Positions 16,034 through 25,451 are shown, counted from the stretch's first letter. The stretch: DNA of 60,518 nucleotides from Hyphomicrobium_A sp964405975 (GCA_964405975.1 CAYOPW010000006.1:1-60518); one strand, 5' to 3'. Notes: generated from the sequence alone by a model not told the origin. Made by a program: numbers and translations.

Positions 16034-16770
16034 AATTTGCGCACGCGCTGAAGCAGGTCCTTGCCGGCATTGTAAGTGCGCACACGGGCCTCGCGAGCGC
16101 TTCGCTGAAACTGAAGCCACAAGGCTGCTGCTCTCGGCCTCAGTATGGCCCAGGCCGCCAGCAGCCGTGGCCGCCAGTGCGCCCACGAGCGCCGGGCGAA
16201 GTTCCTCACCCTCCTTTTGATAACGCGACCATAGCGCCAAACCCATGACGAACGCAGCCAATCAAACATCGCCTCTTGCCACGGGACAAAGATGTTATAA
16301 GCGCGCGAGAACCATCCGATCTGCATCAATGCCGGTTTGGTCAGAATGAAGATGCGCGCAATTAGGGCCGTGCTGGCGAGCTTGGCAGCAATAAGGAGCA
16401 CGGTTGCCGCAGCGACCTGACCTATGGCCAGCAGATAGACACCGACTAGCTTAGTCGGAAACAGAATTGCGCTCGGTATAGCGAGAGCCACGAGCGCGCC
16501 ATAAGGTGGCAGACCAGCGATCCACAACTCGGCCCGGGCCCATAGGGGAAAGCGCGCAAGCTGACCAAGAAGTTTGGAGAGCGGGCGCCAGCCCCACTCT
16601 TCGAATATCAGTAAAAGCGCTGCGAGAACGTTGAGCGCTGCGATCAGCGGGCCGCGCGCAACGCTCCAAATGGCAACGGCCGCACGCAACGCAAAAACGG
16701 TCAGGACGCCAAGTGCCCGCGCCAAACGCCGCGATTGCGTTCGGAGCCACGCTACGAATTCTTCAAACAT
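16030..16770 (-). CDS. Hypothetical membrane protein, Arg-rich C-terminus
   Basis: A 246-residue protein I cannot assign to a named function. It has a likely four hydrophobic stretches (about residues 20-36, 42-56, 90-110 and 112-140) and a C-terminal half with many Arg and Trp residues (RYGRVIKRRVRNFARRSW), probably cytosolic and membrane- or nucleic-acid-facing. GGGAGG lies 11 bases upstream of the start. It is 78 bp downstream of the ATM1-like exporter on the same strand. Its stop overlaps the stop of the convergent antiporter by four bases. Confidence 0.65.
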   Translation of the reverse strand: MFEEFVAWLRTQSRRLARALGVLTVFALRAAVAIWSVARGPLIAALNVLAALLLIFEEWGWRPLSKLLGQLARFPLWARAELWIAGLPPYGALVALAIPSAILFPTKLVGVYLLAIGQVAAATVLLIAAKLASTALIARIFILTKPALMQIGWFSRAYNIFVPWQEAMFDWLRSSWVWRYGRVIKRRVRNFARRSWAHWRPRLLAAWAILRPRAAALWLQFQRSAREARVRTYNAGKDLLQRVRKF

Positions 16771-16848
16771 GAAACGGATGCCTCCCGGGCACCAGTATCG
16801 CGCCGGACCAAACGAGCCTCGTGCAACATCTTCGCCTTTGGACCTGAG

Positions 16849-18798
16849 TTACTTTACACGCTCAAGGCGAGCATCCTCAGGCCGCAGCGCGCCGGCCCGC
16901 TCCGCTTGTTCCAGCGCATGTGCAAGCTCCTCGCGCGCCTTCTCTGCTTGGCGCTGGCGCGTCCACAAGCTCTCATAGAGACCACGCTTGGCAATCAACT
17001 CCGCGTGTGTCCCCTGCTCAACCAGCCGCCCTTTCTCGAGCACCAGAATATTGTCGGCGTGAACGATAGTCGAGAGACGGTGCGCTATCACGAGCGTGGT
17101 TCGGTCGCGAGCGACCCGGTCTAGTGCGTCCTGAATCTCCTTCTCGGTATGGCTATCAAGAGCACTTGTCGCCTCGTCAAGTATGAGGATCGGGGGCGCC
17201 TTGAGGATCGTACGAGCAATCGCAACGCGCTGCTTCTCGCCGCCCGACAGCTTCAACCCGCGCTCGCCGACCATTGTTTGATAGGCTTGCGGCATTGCAC
17301 AGATGAACTTGTCAATCTGAGCAAGCTTGGCCGCGTCGTACACCTCCTGTTCGGATGCATTGGGACGGCCGTATTTGATGTTGTAGAAGATCGTGTCGTT
17401 AAAGAGCACGGTATCTTGCGGCACGACGCCAATCTGGGCCCTCAGGCTCTTTTGCGTGACGTCGCGGATATCTTGTCCATCTATCGTTACATGGCCTGAC
17501 TGAATGTCATAGAAGCGGAAAATAATGCGGCTGATCGTCGATTTTCCTGCCCCGGACGGACCAACGATCGCCACCATCTTGCCCGGCGGCACCTCGAAGG
17601 ACAAATCTTTCAAAATCTGCCGGTCGGCTTCGTAAGCAAAACTCACATTCTCGAAGCGGATATCGCCTTTTGATGCAATGAGTGGCTTGGCTCCCGGCTT
17701 ATCTTTGATCTCGGGCGCCACCTGCAGCAACGCGAACATGTTCTCCAGGTCGACAAGACCTTGCTTAATTTCGCGATAGACCATCCCCATGAAGTTCAGC
17801 GGAATGTAGAGCTGAATCATCAGCGCGTTGATCATCACGAACTCACCGATCGTATGGTAGCCTGCGACGACGCCACGCGCAGCCAACAGCATACAGGCGG
17901 TGAGGCCCATGGTGAAAATCAGAGACTGGCCCGAGTTGAGTATAGCTAGCGATTGGTAGGTCCTGATCGCCGCCCTTTCGTAGCGGGCCATGGCGCCGTC
18001 AAACCGTTTTGCTTCCAATTCTTCGTTGCCGAAGTACTTGACGGTCTCAAAATTCAGGAGGCTATCGATCGCCTTAGTGTTGGCGTCGGTATCGCTTTCG
18101 TTCATCTCGCGCCGAATGATCATACGACGTTCGCTTGCGGCAAAAGTGAACGAAATATAGATGGCCACCATGGCCAGGACGATCAAAACATATCGCCAGT
18201 CGAAAAAGTAAAACAGAATCCCGCAGACGAGCATCAGTTCAAGCAGAGTAGGCACCACGTTCAATATGCCCATGCGAACGATCAACTCGATGGCCCGGAT
18301 TGCTCGCTCGGTAATGCGTGACAGTCCTCCGGTCCGCCGCTCCAAGTGGAAGCGTAATGACAAGCGGTGCAGATGCTCGAACGTTCGATTGTTCAACTGA
18401 CGGACGGCGTTTTGACCTACTTCGGTAAAGATGACGTCGCGAATTTGATTCAGCACCATCATCAAAACGCGACCCGTGCCGTAAGCCAGGATCAGCGCGC
18501 CTATGCCCAACGCCAATCCCTGCCCCGTCGCGATCGACGTCACGCCGATTTGAGCCGCCAGCTGGTCAGTGGCGTTCTTGTAGAATATCGGGACCGCCAC
18601 GGTGACAAGCTTTGCCAGCAGCAGCATTGCAAAAGCCAGCACGACGCGGACACGAAGGTCAGGGCGCCCGTCAGGCCAAACAAATGGCAAAAGCCCCTTC
18701 AGCACGATCCAATGGTCAGCCCGCGAGGTGACGATTGGAGCTCCATTATCGCGATCGCCGTTATTGGAGTCGTCCGGAAGCGGGGGGAGAAAACGCAT
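16849..18798 (-). CDS. ATM1-type ABC exporter (heavy-metal / glutathione-conjugate family)
   Basis: A 649-residue half-transporter with an N-terminal six-helix membrane domain (residues about 45-340) and a C-terminal ATPase. Walker A is GPSGAGKST, the signature is LSGGEKQRVAIAR, Walker B is ILILDEATSALD and the H-loop follows in VIAHRLSTI. The membrane domain motif with NRTFEHLHRLSLRFHLERRT is typical of ATM1/ABCB7-like exporters that move glutathione-linked species. AGCAGG precedes the start. It is upstream of the membrane protein at 16030-16770. Substrate is inferred from subfamily only. Confidence 0.88.
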   Translation of the reverse strand: MRFLPPLPDDSNNGDRDNGAPIVTSRADHWIVLKGLLPFVWPDGRPDLRVRVVLAFAMLLLAKLVTVAVPIFYKNATDQLAAQIGVTSIATGQGLALGIGALILAYGTGRVLMMVLNQIRDVIFTEVGQNAVRQLNNRTFEHLHRLSLRFHLERRTGGLSRITERAIRAIELIVRMGILNVVPTLLELMLVCGILFYFFDWRYVLIVLAMVAIYISFTFAASERRMIIRREMNESDTDANTKAIDSLLNFETVKYFGNEELEAKRFDGAMARYERAAIRTYQSLAILNSGQSLIFTMGLTACMLLAARGVVAGYHTIGEFVMINALMIQLYIPLNFMGMVYREIKQGLVDLENMFALLQVAPEIKDKPGAKPLIASKGDIRFENVSFAYEADRQILKDLSFEVPPGKMVAIVGPSGAGKSTISRIIFRFYDIQSGHVTIDGQDIRDVTQKSLRAQIGVVPQDTVLFNDTIFYNIKYGRPNASEQEVYDAAKLAQIDKFICAMPQAYQTMVGERGLKLSGGEKQRVAIARTILKAPPILILDEATSALDSHTEKEIQDALDRVARDRTTLVIAHRLSTIVHADNILVLEKGRLVEQGTHAELIAKRGLYESLWTRQRQAEKAREELAHALEQAERAGALRPEDARLERVK

Positions 18799-18937
18799 AA
18801 GACCTGCTTTGATGGAGAACTTCTACGCCTGAGAAACCGCAACACCACCCAGAATAATTAGCGCCGCTGTGTCTCCGGCCTAGCTTGGCCACCGATGCTA
18901 GTCGCGGCCAATTAGCGTGGCCAGTACGACCCAGCGT

Positions 18938-21215
18938 TTAGCGCCTACGCGCAGGAATATATAGGTGCTGACGCGGATAAATGCGATTTGGGTTGCGGAT
19001 CTTGCGCCGGTTCGCCTTATAAATCCGCCGATACTTGGCGCCTTTGCCATAGTGGCGCTTGGCAATGCCCCACAGCGTATCGCCGCGCCGAACAACATAC
19101 ACGCCGCTGCGGCCGTGAACCCGCGCGCGATGGCGCTTACGGTATCCATGAACACGCGCACGCTTGCGATAAGCCTTGCGCGGGGCGACCTGCTTTGCAC
19201 CGCGTCGCCAGCAGTCTTTACGGTGGCGATAAGTACGCGTCTGCTTTCTGCGCGACTTATATGCATAAACGCGCGTCCCTGAGCGCGCAGCGCGCCGACG
19301 GTAACGTCCCTTGCTGACGCGCCTTTTGCGACGACTGGCCTTGCGAATGCGCACCTGCTTTTTCTTCGCCTTCGTCCGGCTTGGAGTCGCCGCACCCTTG
19401 TTCGCATCGACCGTAGGCAACCGGTCGTTGGACGGCGGCCTGCTAACAGGTTCCTTGGCAACGGGCACAGGAGGCGGTTCGGTTTTCTGAGCATCAGATC
19501 GCGCTTGCCTAGCGACTGACTGAGGCTGTGTACCCGTCTCACCGACAGGGGGGACATCGGCTGGCTGGGCTTGAGGCTCTTCTCCCACCTCTTCTTTCAC
19601 CTCTTGCGCACCGCTGTGCTCAACTGCCACCTTCGTGTCTTCGGCAAGACCGATAGTCGCACGTTCCTTCTCTGCCTTGCGCTTGGGTTCGGCTTCGTCG
19701 GCGAGGCGTTTGTCTTCTGCTTCCTTTGCAGCTCTGCGCTCAGCCTCTGCTTCTGTGGCAAGCCGCTTGGCTTGCGCCTCGTCTGTTAGCCGTTTTCTTT
19801 CCGCCTCTATCTCAGCCTGACGCTTAGCTTGGACTTCCTCAGCCAGGCGTTTGTCTTGCGTCTCGTCAGCCAGACGCTTTGCTTCTTCCTCTTGGACCGC
19901 CTCGCGCTTGGCTTCGGCCATCTCCGCAAGCTGCTTGGCATCATCTTCCTCGGCGGCTTGCTTAGCCTCCGCGTCCTTTGCAGCTTGACGCGCAGCCTCC
20001 GCTTCNNNNNNNNNNNNNNNNNNNNNNNNNNNNNNNNNNNNNNNNNNNNNNNNNNNNNNNNNNNNNNNNNNNNNNNNNNNNNNNNNNNNNNNNNNNNNNN
20101 NNNNNAGCCTCCGCTTCCTTCGCAGCTTTGCGCGCAGCTTCTGCTTCTGCGGCAAGCCGCTTGGCTTGCGCTTCATCGGTGATTCGTATTCGTTCTGATT
20201 CGATCGCAGCTTTACGCGCGGCTTCCGCTTCTTCTGCTAAACGCTTTGCCTGCGCCTCATCGGTGATCCGCTTTCTTTCCGCGCCTATTGCGGCTCTGCG
20301 CTTGAAGTCTGGTTCTTCTGCAAGGTGCTCAGTTTTTGTATCGCTTTCCGCTTCGCGCTCAGCCACTGCTTTTTCCGCAAGCCGCTTTATCTCTTCGGCA
20401 TCGAGCTTGGGCGTCAACCCCGGAACGTCGTCAGCGGCACCTGTTTCTTCTTTGGCCTCTGCTAGGTCAGGCGCGGGTACCGGCACCTTCGGAGCGGCGC
20501 GCTGTTCTCCAGCCGGCAAGGTTGCCGCCCCACGGTCAATCGCGCCCTCTGCCTGAGCTGGCGCGGTTCCTGCCTTCGCGGCTGGACGCAGGCCATCTTC
20601 GCCTTCGGCTTCGACCACAGCTTTCCAAGGATCTTCACCATCCCACGGCCGTGCGAGCTTTTTGACGATCTCATTGTGATAAGAACGATTGGCCCGGGCC
20701 AGCCATTCGCGGATATTGTCAATGATTGAGCCCCACCCGGGCTCAGCAGCAGGCGCGGACTGCACCGGCGGCGTGGGTGGAACCTCAGCCTGAGCCAACG
20801 CTTGCCTTGGAGGCGTGACAATCTCAACTTCGCCTGACGACGTCCTCAACTTGGCAACGATAATATTTTCATAGTCGCGTGAAGCGCTCGCGAGCCAATC
20901 CCAAACCGGAGTGAGCATTAGATCATCTGCGCGCTGCGTGCTTTTTCCGTCTGCATTGGCTCCCGCACCGTCAGCTTGCGCATCGCCGTTCTGCTCCGAC
21001 AGAATTTCGGAGAAGCGCTTCGAAGCTGCGCCGGCAAGATCCTCAGCACGGCGGCGCAGGTTGCCTGAACTTTGGTCTTGATGCTCAGATTGATCTTCAA
21101 TGCGTTGTGCTGTGCTGGGCCCTCCAACCGCGGGAGAAACCTGCGCCGGAACAGGATTGATGACCATTCCTGATAACGTAACCAGCAGCACGAAGCAGGA
21201 ACGGGTACCCGTCAT
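18938..21215 (-). CDS. Secreted coiled-coil / LysM protein, interrupted by an assembly gap
   Basis: One gene interrupted by 100 N. The 5' part (20106-21215, 370 codons) starts with a signal peptide ending PVPA-Q, then two related segments WDWLASASRDYENIIVAKL and REWLARANRSYHNEIVKKL, then acidic linkers and Ala/Glu/Arg/Lys heptad-like repeats. The 3' part (18938-20005, 356 codons) continues the same repeats, passes through a Pro-rich and then a very basic segment (KASRRKRRVSKGRYRRR), and ends in a LysM domain with YVVRRGDTLWGIAKRHYG and IYPRQHLYIP. Both parts end on codon boundaries at the gap. LysM domains bind peptidoglycan, so a wall- or periplasm-anchored structural role is likely. True length is unknown; about 722 residues if the flanks simply overlap. 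Confidence 0.75.
19690..20290 (-). repeat. 28-residue (84-bp) coiled-coil repeats flanking the gap
   Basis: The protein shows at least three copies of a 28-residue unit with core ITDEAQAKRLAEEAEAARKA or variants: two upstream of the gap (gene sense) and one beyond it (core LTDEAQAKRLATEAEAERRA), with degenerate copies between. These are coding repeats and the likely cause of the assembly break. The copy number in the genome cannot be known from this sequence. Confidence 0.8.
20006..20105. other. Assembly gap of 100 N
   Basis: Exactly 100 undetermined bases, the conventional placeholder length, so the real size is unknown. The 12 bases before the gap and the 12 bases after it are identical (agcctccgcttc), coding Glu-Ala-Glu-Ala on the minus strand. 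This is what two contig ends in a repeat look like. Confidence 0.99.
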
Positions 21216-21538
21216 AGTGTTTCAGCCTCAGCGCCGCAACGCCGTTTTTGCGTGCTATTTCTTACAGTTGCTAAATTTTTCGAAGATTTTGACCTAAGTT
21301 CATTGCCCAAAATAAGCACATGTCGGCCGGTGCGCCAATCGTGTGTTCGCAAGCCAGGATAACGCGCAACCGGTGAACGGCGCGCTTGCCCTGCGATCCT
21401 AGGCTTTTTACGCACTCTGCTGCCGCACGCCCCAATTAAACCTTAGCCAGCTCTACGATCAGGTGTCGCACTGTTACGACCGAAACCCTATAGATCTGCG
21501 ACCAACCACCCCACAGCGACATCACTGGACCCCACTCT
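21216..21538. other. Divergent intergenic region, LysM gene / LOG gene
   Basis: A 323-bp region between divergent starts. It should hold the promoters of both genes. Short open frames inside have no ribosome binding site or family resemblance. I see no RNA gene, strong palindrome or repeat in it. Confidence 0.5.
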
Positions 21539-22168
21539 ATGAACAAACAGCGCATCTCGAGCGAAGCCGGCGCCTGCGACGTGCACAATATCTGCGTCTA
21601 CTGTGGGTCTGGCATGGGCAAGAATCAGGGCTATCAAGCGGCAGCGCGTACTCTGGGGCAAGCCCTCGCCGAACAAGGAATCGGCCTCGTCTATGGTGGT
21701 GGCAACTTAGGACTCATGGGCGAGATCGCCCACGCCACGCTTAACCACGGCGGGCGCGTAACTGGCATCATTCCTCAGTTTCTCACCCGCAAAGAGCATT
21801 TGTTACGCGACGTTGACGAACTAATAGTGACGCAGGACATGCATGAGCGCAAAAGGCTCATGTTTGAGCGCTCAGATGCGTTCGTTGCTCTCCCTGGGGG
21901 GATCGGCACGCTGGAGGAACTGGTTGAGCAGCTCACTTGGGTGCAGCTCGGCCGCCATACTAAGCCGGTCATCGTCGCAAACATCGAAGGATTCTGGGAC
22001 CCGTTTCTACATATATTGAATCACATGAAGGAGGACGGATTTATTCGCCCTGGCGTCAACGTGCGCTTTAGTGTCGTGGATGATGCCACAAAGATCGTAC
22101 CCGCTATTATCGCCGCAGCCTCTAAGCGCGTGCCCGCCAGTGACGAAACCATCCTAACCAAGTTCTGA
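21539..22168 (+). CDS. LOG-family protein (TIGR00730), cytokinin riboside 5'-monophosphate phosphoribohydrolase-like
   Basis: A 209-residue Rossmann-fold protein. Readable motifs are VYCGSGMGK near residue 20, VYGGGNLGLMG and the family hallmark LPGGIGTLEELVE, which in LOG enzymes cleaves N-glycosidic bonds of nucleoside monophosphates. In non-plant-associated bacteria the physiological substrate is often plain AMP or unknown, so cytokinin production should not be assumed. No strong ribosome binding site is visible. It stands alone, convergent with the DsbB-like gene. Confidence 0.88.
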   Translation: MNKQRISSEAGACDVHNICVYCGSGMGKNQGYQAAARTLGQALAEQGIGLVYGGGNLGLMGEIAHATLNHGGRVTGIIPQFLTRKEHLLRDVDELIVTQDMHERKRLMFERSDAFVALPGGIGTLEELVEQLTWVQLGRHTKPVIVANIEGFWDPFLHILNHMKEDGFIRPGVNVRFSVVDDATKIVPAIIAAASKRVPASDETILTKF

Positions 22169-22186
22169 GCGCCGCCCGGTGGGCGT

Positions 22187-22205
22187 TGCGGCCCGTTAGG
22201 CCGCA
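22187..22205. terminator. Candidate bidirectional hairpin
   Basis: TGCGGCC-cgtta-GGCCGCA forms a perfect 7-bp stem between the convergent LOG and DsbB-like genes, with the dsbB-like stop in the loop. No T-run follows on either strand, so intrinsic termination is only possible, not shown. Confidence 0.3.
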
Positions 22206-22756
22206 TCCGAGCGATGATGCAGCAGCTCGTAATCAACCGGATTTTCCGGGCAGAAGCTGAAACCACATTCGACGAGCGCCCCGCCGGCATTGAGGAGCGT
22301 AATGCCAATGATTAGCCAAACGGCTGTGTGCTCAAACAGACCCAGAGACGACCGCTGATCCGGACCGGAAAATTGCTTGTTGAACAGCAAAACTGTGGCA
22401 CAGGCCGCAATGGCCACAACGAATGAAACGAAGGCCCAAGTGTAAAAGTGATAGCCAAAAACAGCTGACCCGAAACCTGGGTCACCGGGCTGGATATGCA
22501 GCAAAATCTGGCGCGAGGCGATGCCGGCCCCGGCCAGGGCGGCGATGATGGTCAGCCCATAGTGGCTAGGTTTAGGCCCATATCGCAACGTTAGGATCGG
22601 GCCCACCGCCAGGGCCGTAAATGCCACTCTTTGCAAGAGGCACAGGGGACAGGGAAGCTCCTGTCGCGCGAACTGGTAGAATAGCGCTACCAGCAGAAGG
22701 GCTGAAATGGCGTAGAGCCCCAACGTGTTGAGTAAAACTGCAACGCGAGGGCTCAT
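22196..22756 (-). CDS. DsbB-like disulfide bond formation membrane protein
   Basis: About 186 residues with four to five membrane segments. The quinone-linked pair is Cys36-Cys39 in PCPLCLLQR, the DsbB signature, and a second pair near the C-terminus is C-x4-C in ECGFSFCPENP. It would reoxidise a DsbA-type thiol oxidase using quinone. ATG at 22756 is used; an in-frame GTG at 22768 is possible. It is 18 bp downstream of a 52-codon membrane gene (22775-22933), a pairing seen with DUF5993 proteins. No dsbA is in the window. Confidence 0.85.
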   Translation of the reverse strand: MSPRVAVLLNTLGLYAISALLLVALFYQFARQELPCPLCLLQRVAFTALAVGPILTLRYGPKPSHYGLTIIAALAGAGIASRQILLHIQPGDPGFGSAVFGYHFYTWAFVSFVVAIAACATVLLFNKQFSGPDQRSSLGLFEHTAVWLIIGITLLNAGGALVECGFSFCPENPVDYELLHHRSDAA

Positions 22757-22774
22757 ATTTGGCACCAACGTCGA

Positions 22775-22933
22775 TTAGAATGACAATGGAAGAACAGTAG
22801 TCGCATGGTGCAGGTACAGCGCGCCGGTGAGCAGCATGGCGAAGGTGAAGAGTACCAATACCATGCGCGGCATGCCAAACCACGCGACAAGCATGGTCGC
22901 CGCGAACAACGAAAACAGACCACAAAAAAACAT
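22775..22933 (-). CDS. DUF5993-like small membrane protein
   Basis: A 52-residue peptide, mostly two hydrophobic segments (LFSLFAATMLVAWFGM and MVLVLFTFAMLLTGALYL), ending HHATTVLPLSF. The closing pattern HHAT followed shortly by L-S-F is what I recall for DUF5993 proteins, which sit beside DsbB-family genes. It ends 18 bp before the DsbB-like ATG on the same strand, so co-transcription is likely. Start codon ATG at 22933 has only a weak GCGAG upstream. Function unknown; an accessory to the thiol-oxidising partner is a guess. Confidence 0.7.
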   Translation of the reverse strand: MFFCGLFSLFAATMLVAWFGMPRMVLVLFTFAMLLTGALYLHHATTVLPLSF

Positions 22934-22969
22934 TGCAATACTCGCTGAGCTGCGGCCGACAGGACTAGC

Positions 22970-23962
22970 ATGTCTTTAGTAAAAGATTCAGTTAGAAACC
23001 TGATGCGCAATTGGCGCATTGGCATTCCCTATAATGCCAACCTTGTCCATATGGCGTTGTTGCTCGCGCCGTTTGCTATCCTCATTGTGATGGCATTCTG
23101 GGCGATCTGGGGTGCGACGGGCGTGCTCGTTGCGCTTCTCATTGTTGCCGGCGGCACGGCACTCGCTCTGCGAATGACACCTGAGAGCGTGATGCGCCTT
23201 TATGGAGCGCGTGCGCCGGAGGCGGGAACGCAGACTCAGGTTGACGGTCTCGCCGCCGAATTGGCTCAGCGCGCGCAGCTCGTTCGCGCACCAAAGGTCT
23301 ACCTCATCCCCAGCGGAATGCTCAGCGCCTTTTCTGCTGGCACCTCTGAGCGATCGTGTATTGCGCTGACTGAGGGCGTGCTGCGACAACTCACGATGCG
23401 CGAAATTGCCGATGTGCTGGCACATGAAGTTGCGCACATCCGCAACGGCGATCTGGCGATTATGAATGTCGCCGACGTGATTTCCCGGCTGGCACAGTTG
23501 CTCTACTATCTGGGCTTGGTTCTACTTGCCCTCAACCTATTTCGCCTACTGGTCGACGAAGAACTCATTTCATGGTGGGCCATTGCGATCCTCGTCGCCC
23601 TGCCGGCGCTGATGAACCTCCTGCAACTGTCGCTTCCCAGGCAGCGGGAGTTTGATGCCGATAGCATTGCCGGCTTTTTGACCGGCGACCCCCTGGGGCT
23701 GGCATCGGCTATCACGCGGCTCGATACGTCCACTGGTCACGCCATCGATGATGTCCTGCCGCCCGTGCCTGCGCGGCGCGTCCCCCAGCCCTCAATGCTG
23801 CGATGTCACCCGGCCGACAACGTGCGCGTAGCCCGCCTGCGTAAACTTGAAGCACCGCCAGTCCCGCCTCTTGATATCGCCGAAGAGCCGCGCATCTCAC
23901 TCGTTGGCGTGGGACCAATTGCAATGCGCCCGCGCTATCGCTGGCCAGGGGTTTGGTTCTAG
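22970..23962 (+). CDS. M48-family zinc metalloprotease (HtpX-like)
   Basis: A 330-residue membrane protease for damaged inner-membrane proteins. Two hydrophobic segments (about residues 26-48 and 50-68) precede the catalytic domain. The zinc motif is HEVAH (His152, Glu153, His156) and the third ligand is Glu227 in QREFDADSIAG. Two more hydrophobic segments lie between them (about 175-218). AGGAC precedes the start. It is divergent from the DsbB-like pair. Slightly longer than E. coli HtpX (293), with a C-terminal extension rich in Pro and Arg. Confidence 0.87.
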   Translation: MSLVKDSVRNLMRNWRIGIPYNANLVHMALLLAPFAILIVMAFWAIWGATGVLVALLIVAGGTALALRMTPESVMRLYGARAPEAGTQTQVDGLAAELAQRAQLVRAPKVYLIPSGMLSAFSAGTSERSCIALTEGVLRQLTMREIADVLAHEVAHIRNGDLAIMNVADVISRLAQLLYYLGLVLLALNLFRLLVDEELISWWAIAILVALPALMNLLQLSLPRQREFDADSIAGFLTGDPLGLASAITRLDTSTGHAIDDVLPPVPARRVPQPSMLRCHPADNVRVARLRKLEAPPVPPLDIAEEPRISLVGVGPIAMRPRYRWPGVWF

Positions 23963-24100
23963 GCCGTCATAATTCGCGCAGCTAGGCCCGCGCCGAAGCA
24001 TTGTGCGTTCACGCCGTATTCAGCCGCCAATTGCCACATTATCTTGCTCTAATTCGAGAATACGATTCTCGCGATCACTGCTGTATGAGGCTTGCGCAAC

Positions 24101-25327
24101 ATGCATTTCCTTAGAGCTCCATTCATTGCTGCGTTTTTGCTGCTTGCCGGTCCTGCGATGCTCGGACCGTCAAGCGCCGTTGCTGCAAGGGCCGACCTTG
24201 TCGACGTTTCGGTTTTTTATGAGGATCTCAACGAGGGCGGCGATTGGTTTGAGCACCCGCGCCATGGCTACGTATGGAGCCCGGATGTTGGTCCGTCCTG
24301 GCGCCCCTACACGCGTGGCCGCTGGATCTACACAAGTGAATACGGCTGGTTCTGGGACTCAGATGAACCCTTCGGTTGGGCTGTCTATCATTACGGCCGC
24401 TGGGGCTATGATGAGTACGACGGCTGGTATTGGGTCCCGGGCCGACGCTGGGGGCCAGCCTGGGTCGCGTGGCGTTACGGTGACGAGTACGCCGGCTGGG
24501 CGCCGCTGCCGCCGGGCGCAGTATGGTCGGCTGAACTTGGCATTGTTTACAATGACGATTTCCACGTATCGGTGCGATTCGATCCATTCTGGATATTCGT
24601 CCGCCCGCGATACATCACTTATTACAATCCGTATCGCTTCGCGCGGCCACGCAATCGTTATCGCCACATCTTCCGCCGCACGCGGCCAGCAGCGGGCTTC
24701 GTTTACGCTGACGGGCGTATCTTCTTCCGTGGCATCGGCCCACGCCAATACCGCCGCATCGCACGACGGTCCTTGCCGCAAACAAAGGTCGACTTCTATC
24801 ACGACAGCCGCCCCTATAAGCGCCGCGCCAAGGCCCCGCGCGGCACTGTTCGCATTTTCCGGCCCGGAAAGAACCGACGTTATCGCGCCACGCGGCTTAG
24901 AGCTCCGCGTGTCGTCCACAAGACGCCGCCGCGGCGAGCGAAGTGGAAGCGTCGTGGACAACGTCCAGCTGCTTACAAGGCCAGCCCCACGAACGCCAAG
25001 GCCTGGAGGAAATTGAGAGCGCGGCGACCGCCAGGCGCGAAAACCGGGGCCCGAAAGGCACCGCCACCTCGTGGCACAGAGGCCGCGTTGCCCATCGCGC
25101 CAAAGTCAGCAGGCGACGCTCAACGCAAACGCAGGGCCAAAGCGAAGGCTAAGGCAAATGCCAAAGCCAAGGCGAAACGTAACGCGAAGTTAAGGGGCAA
25201 GGCAAAGGCAGGCGCCAAATCCGCCGCTCCCAAGCGCGGCAAACGTGCCGTCAAATCTAACGGCCAGCCGAAGGGCAAACAAAAAGGAAAACGGAAGGGG
25301 AAGAAGAAGAAAAACGACAACACCTGA
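24101..25327 (+). CDS. Secreted DUF6600-type protein with Lys-rich tail
   Basis: A 408-residue protein with a signal peptide (FIAAFLLLAGPAMLG, cleavage near AVA-A). Residues about 35-170 are Trp/Tyr/Gly rich with repeated patterns such as RWIYTSEYGWFWDSDEPFGW and WAPLPPGAVW, typical of DUF6600. The middle is Arg-rich and the last 120 residues are almost only Lys, Ala, Arg and Gly. The ATG at 24101 is preferred over a TTG at 24092 (GAGG ten bases upstream). Function unknown; strong positive charge suggests binding to anionic polymers such as peptidoglycan, LPS or nucleic acid. Confidence 0.8.
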   Translation: MHFLRAPFIAAFLLLAGPAMLGPSSAVAARADLVDVSVFYEDLNEGGDWFEHPRHGYVWSPDVGPSWRPYTRGRWIYTSEYGWFWDSDEPFGWAVYHYGRWGYDEYDGWYWVPGRRWGPAWVAWRYGDEYAGWAPLPPGAVWSAELGIVYNDDFHVSVRFDPFWIFVRPRYITYYNPYRFARPRNRYRHIFRRTRPAAGFVYADGRIFFRGIGPRQYRRIARRSLPQTKVDFYHDSRPYKRRAKAPRGTVRIFRPGKNRRYRATRLRAPRVVHKTPPRRAKWKRRGQRPAAYKASPTNAKAWRKLRARRPPGAKTGARKAPPPRGTEAALPIAPKSAGDAQRKRRAKAKAKANAKAKAKRNAKLRGKAKAGAKSAAPKRGKRAVKSNGQPKGKQKGKRKGKKKKNDNT

Positions 25328-25451
25328 CGTCCGACTGAGCCCTAAGGCAAAGCGGTACTGCAAGGAATTAACCCTTCGCTCACGGCCTATCGTTGGGGAC
25401 GGTGCTCGCACCCAACTTGCGCGGGCTTGCTCTTCCGCGTATCAGCCGCTG

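Noticed and set aside
19690..20290. CRISPR-like or tandem non-coding repeats
   Set aside because: The repeats are coding, degenerate, in frame and have no unique spacers; they form a coiled coil.
18938..21215. Two overlapping genes or a frameshift around the N run
   Set aside because: Both halves end exactly on codon boundaries at the gap, and the flanks overlap by an in-frame 12 bp; the apparent frame change comes from the arbitrary 100-N filler.
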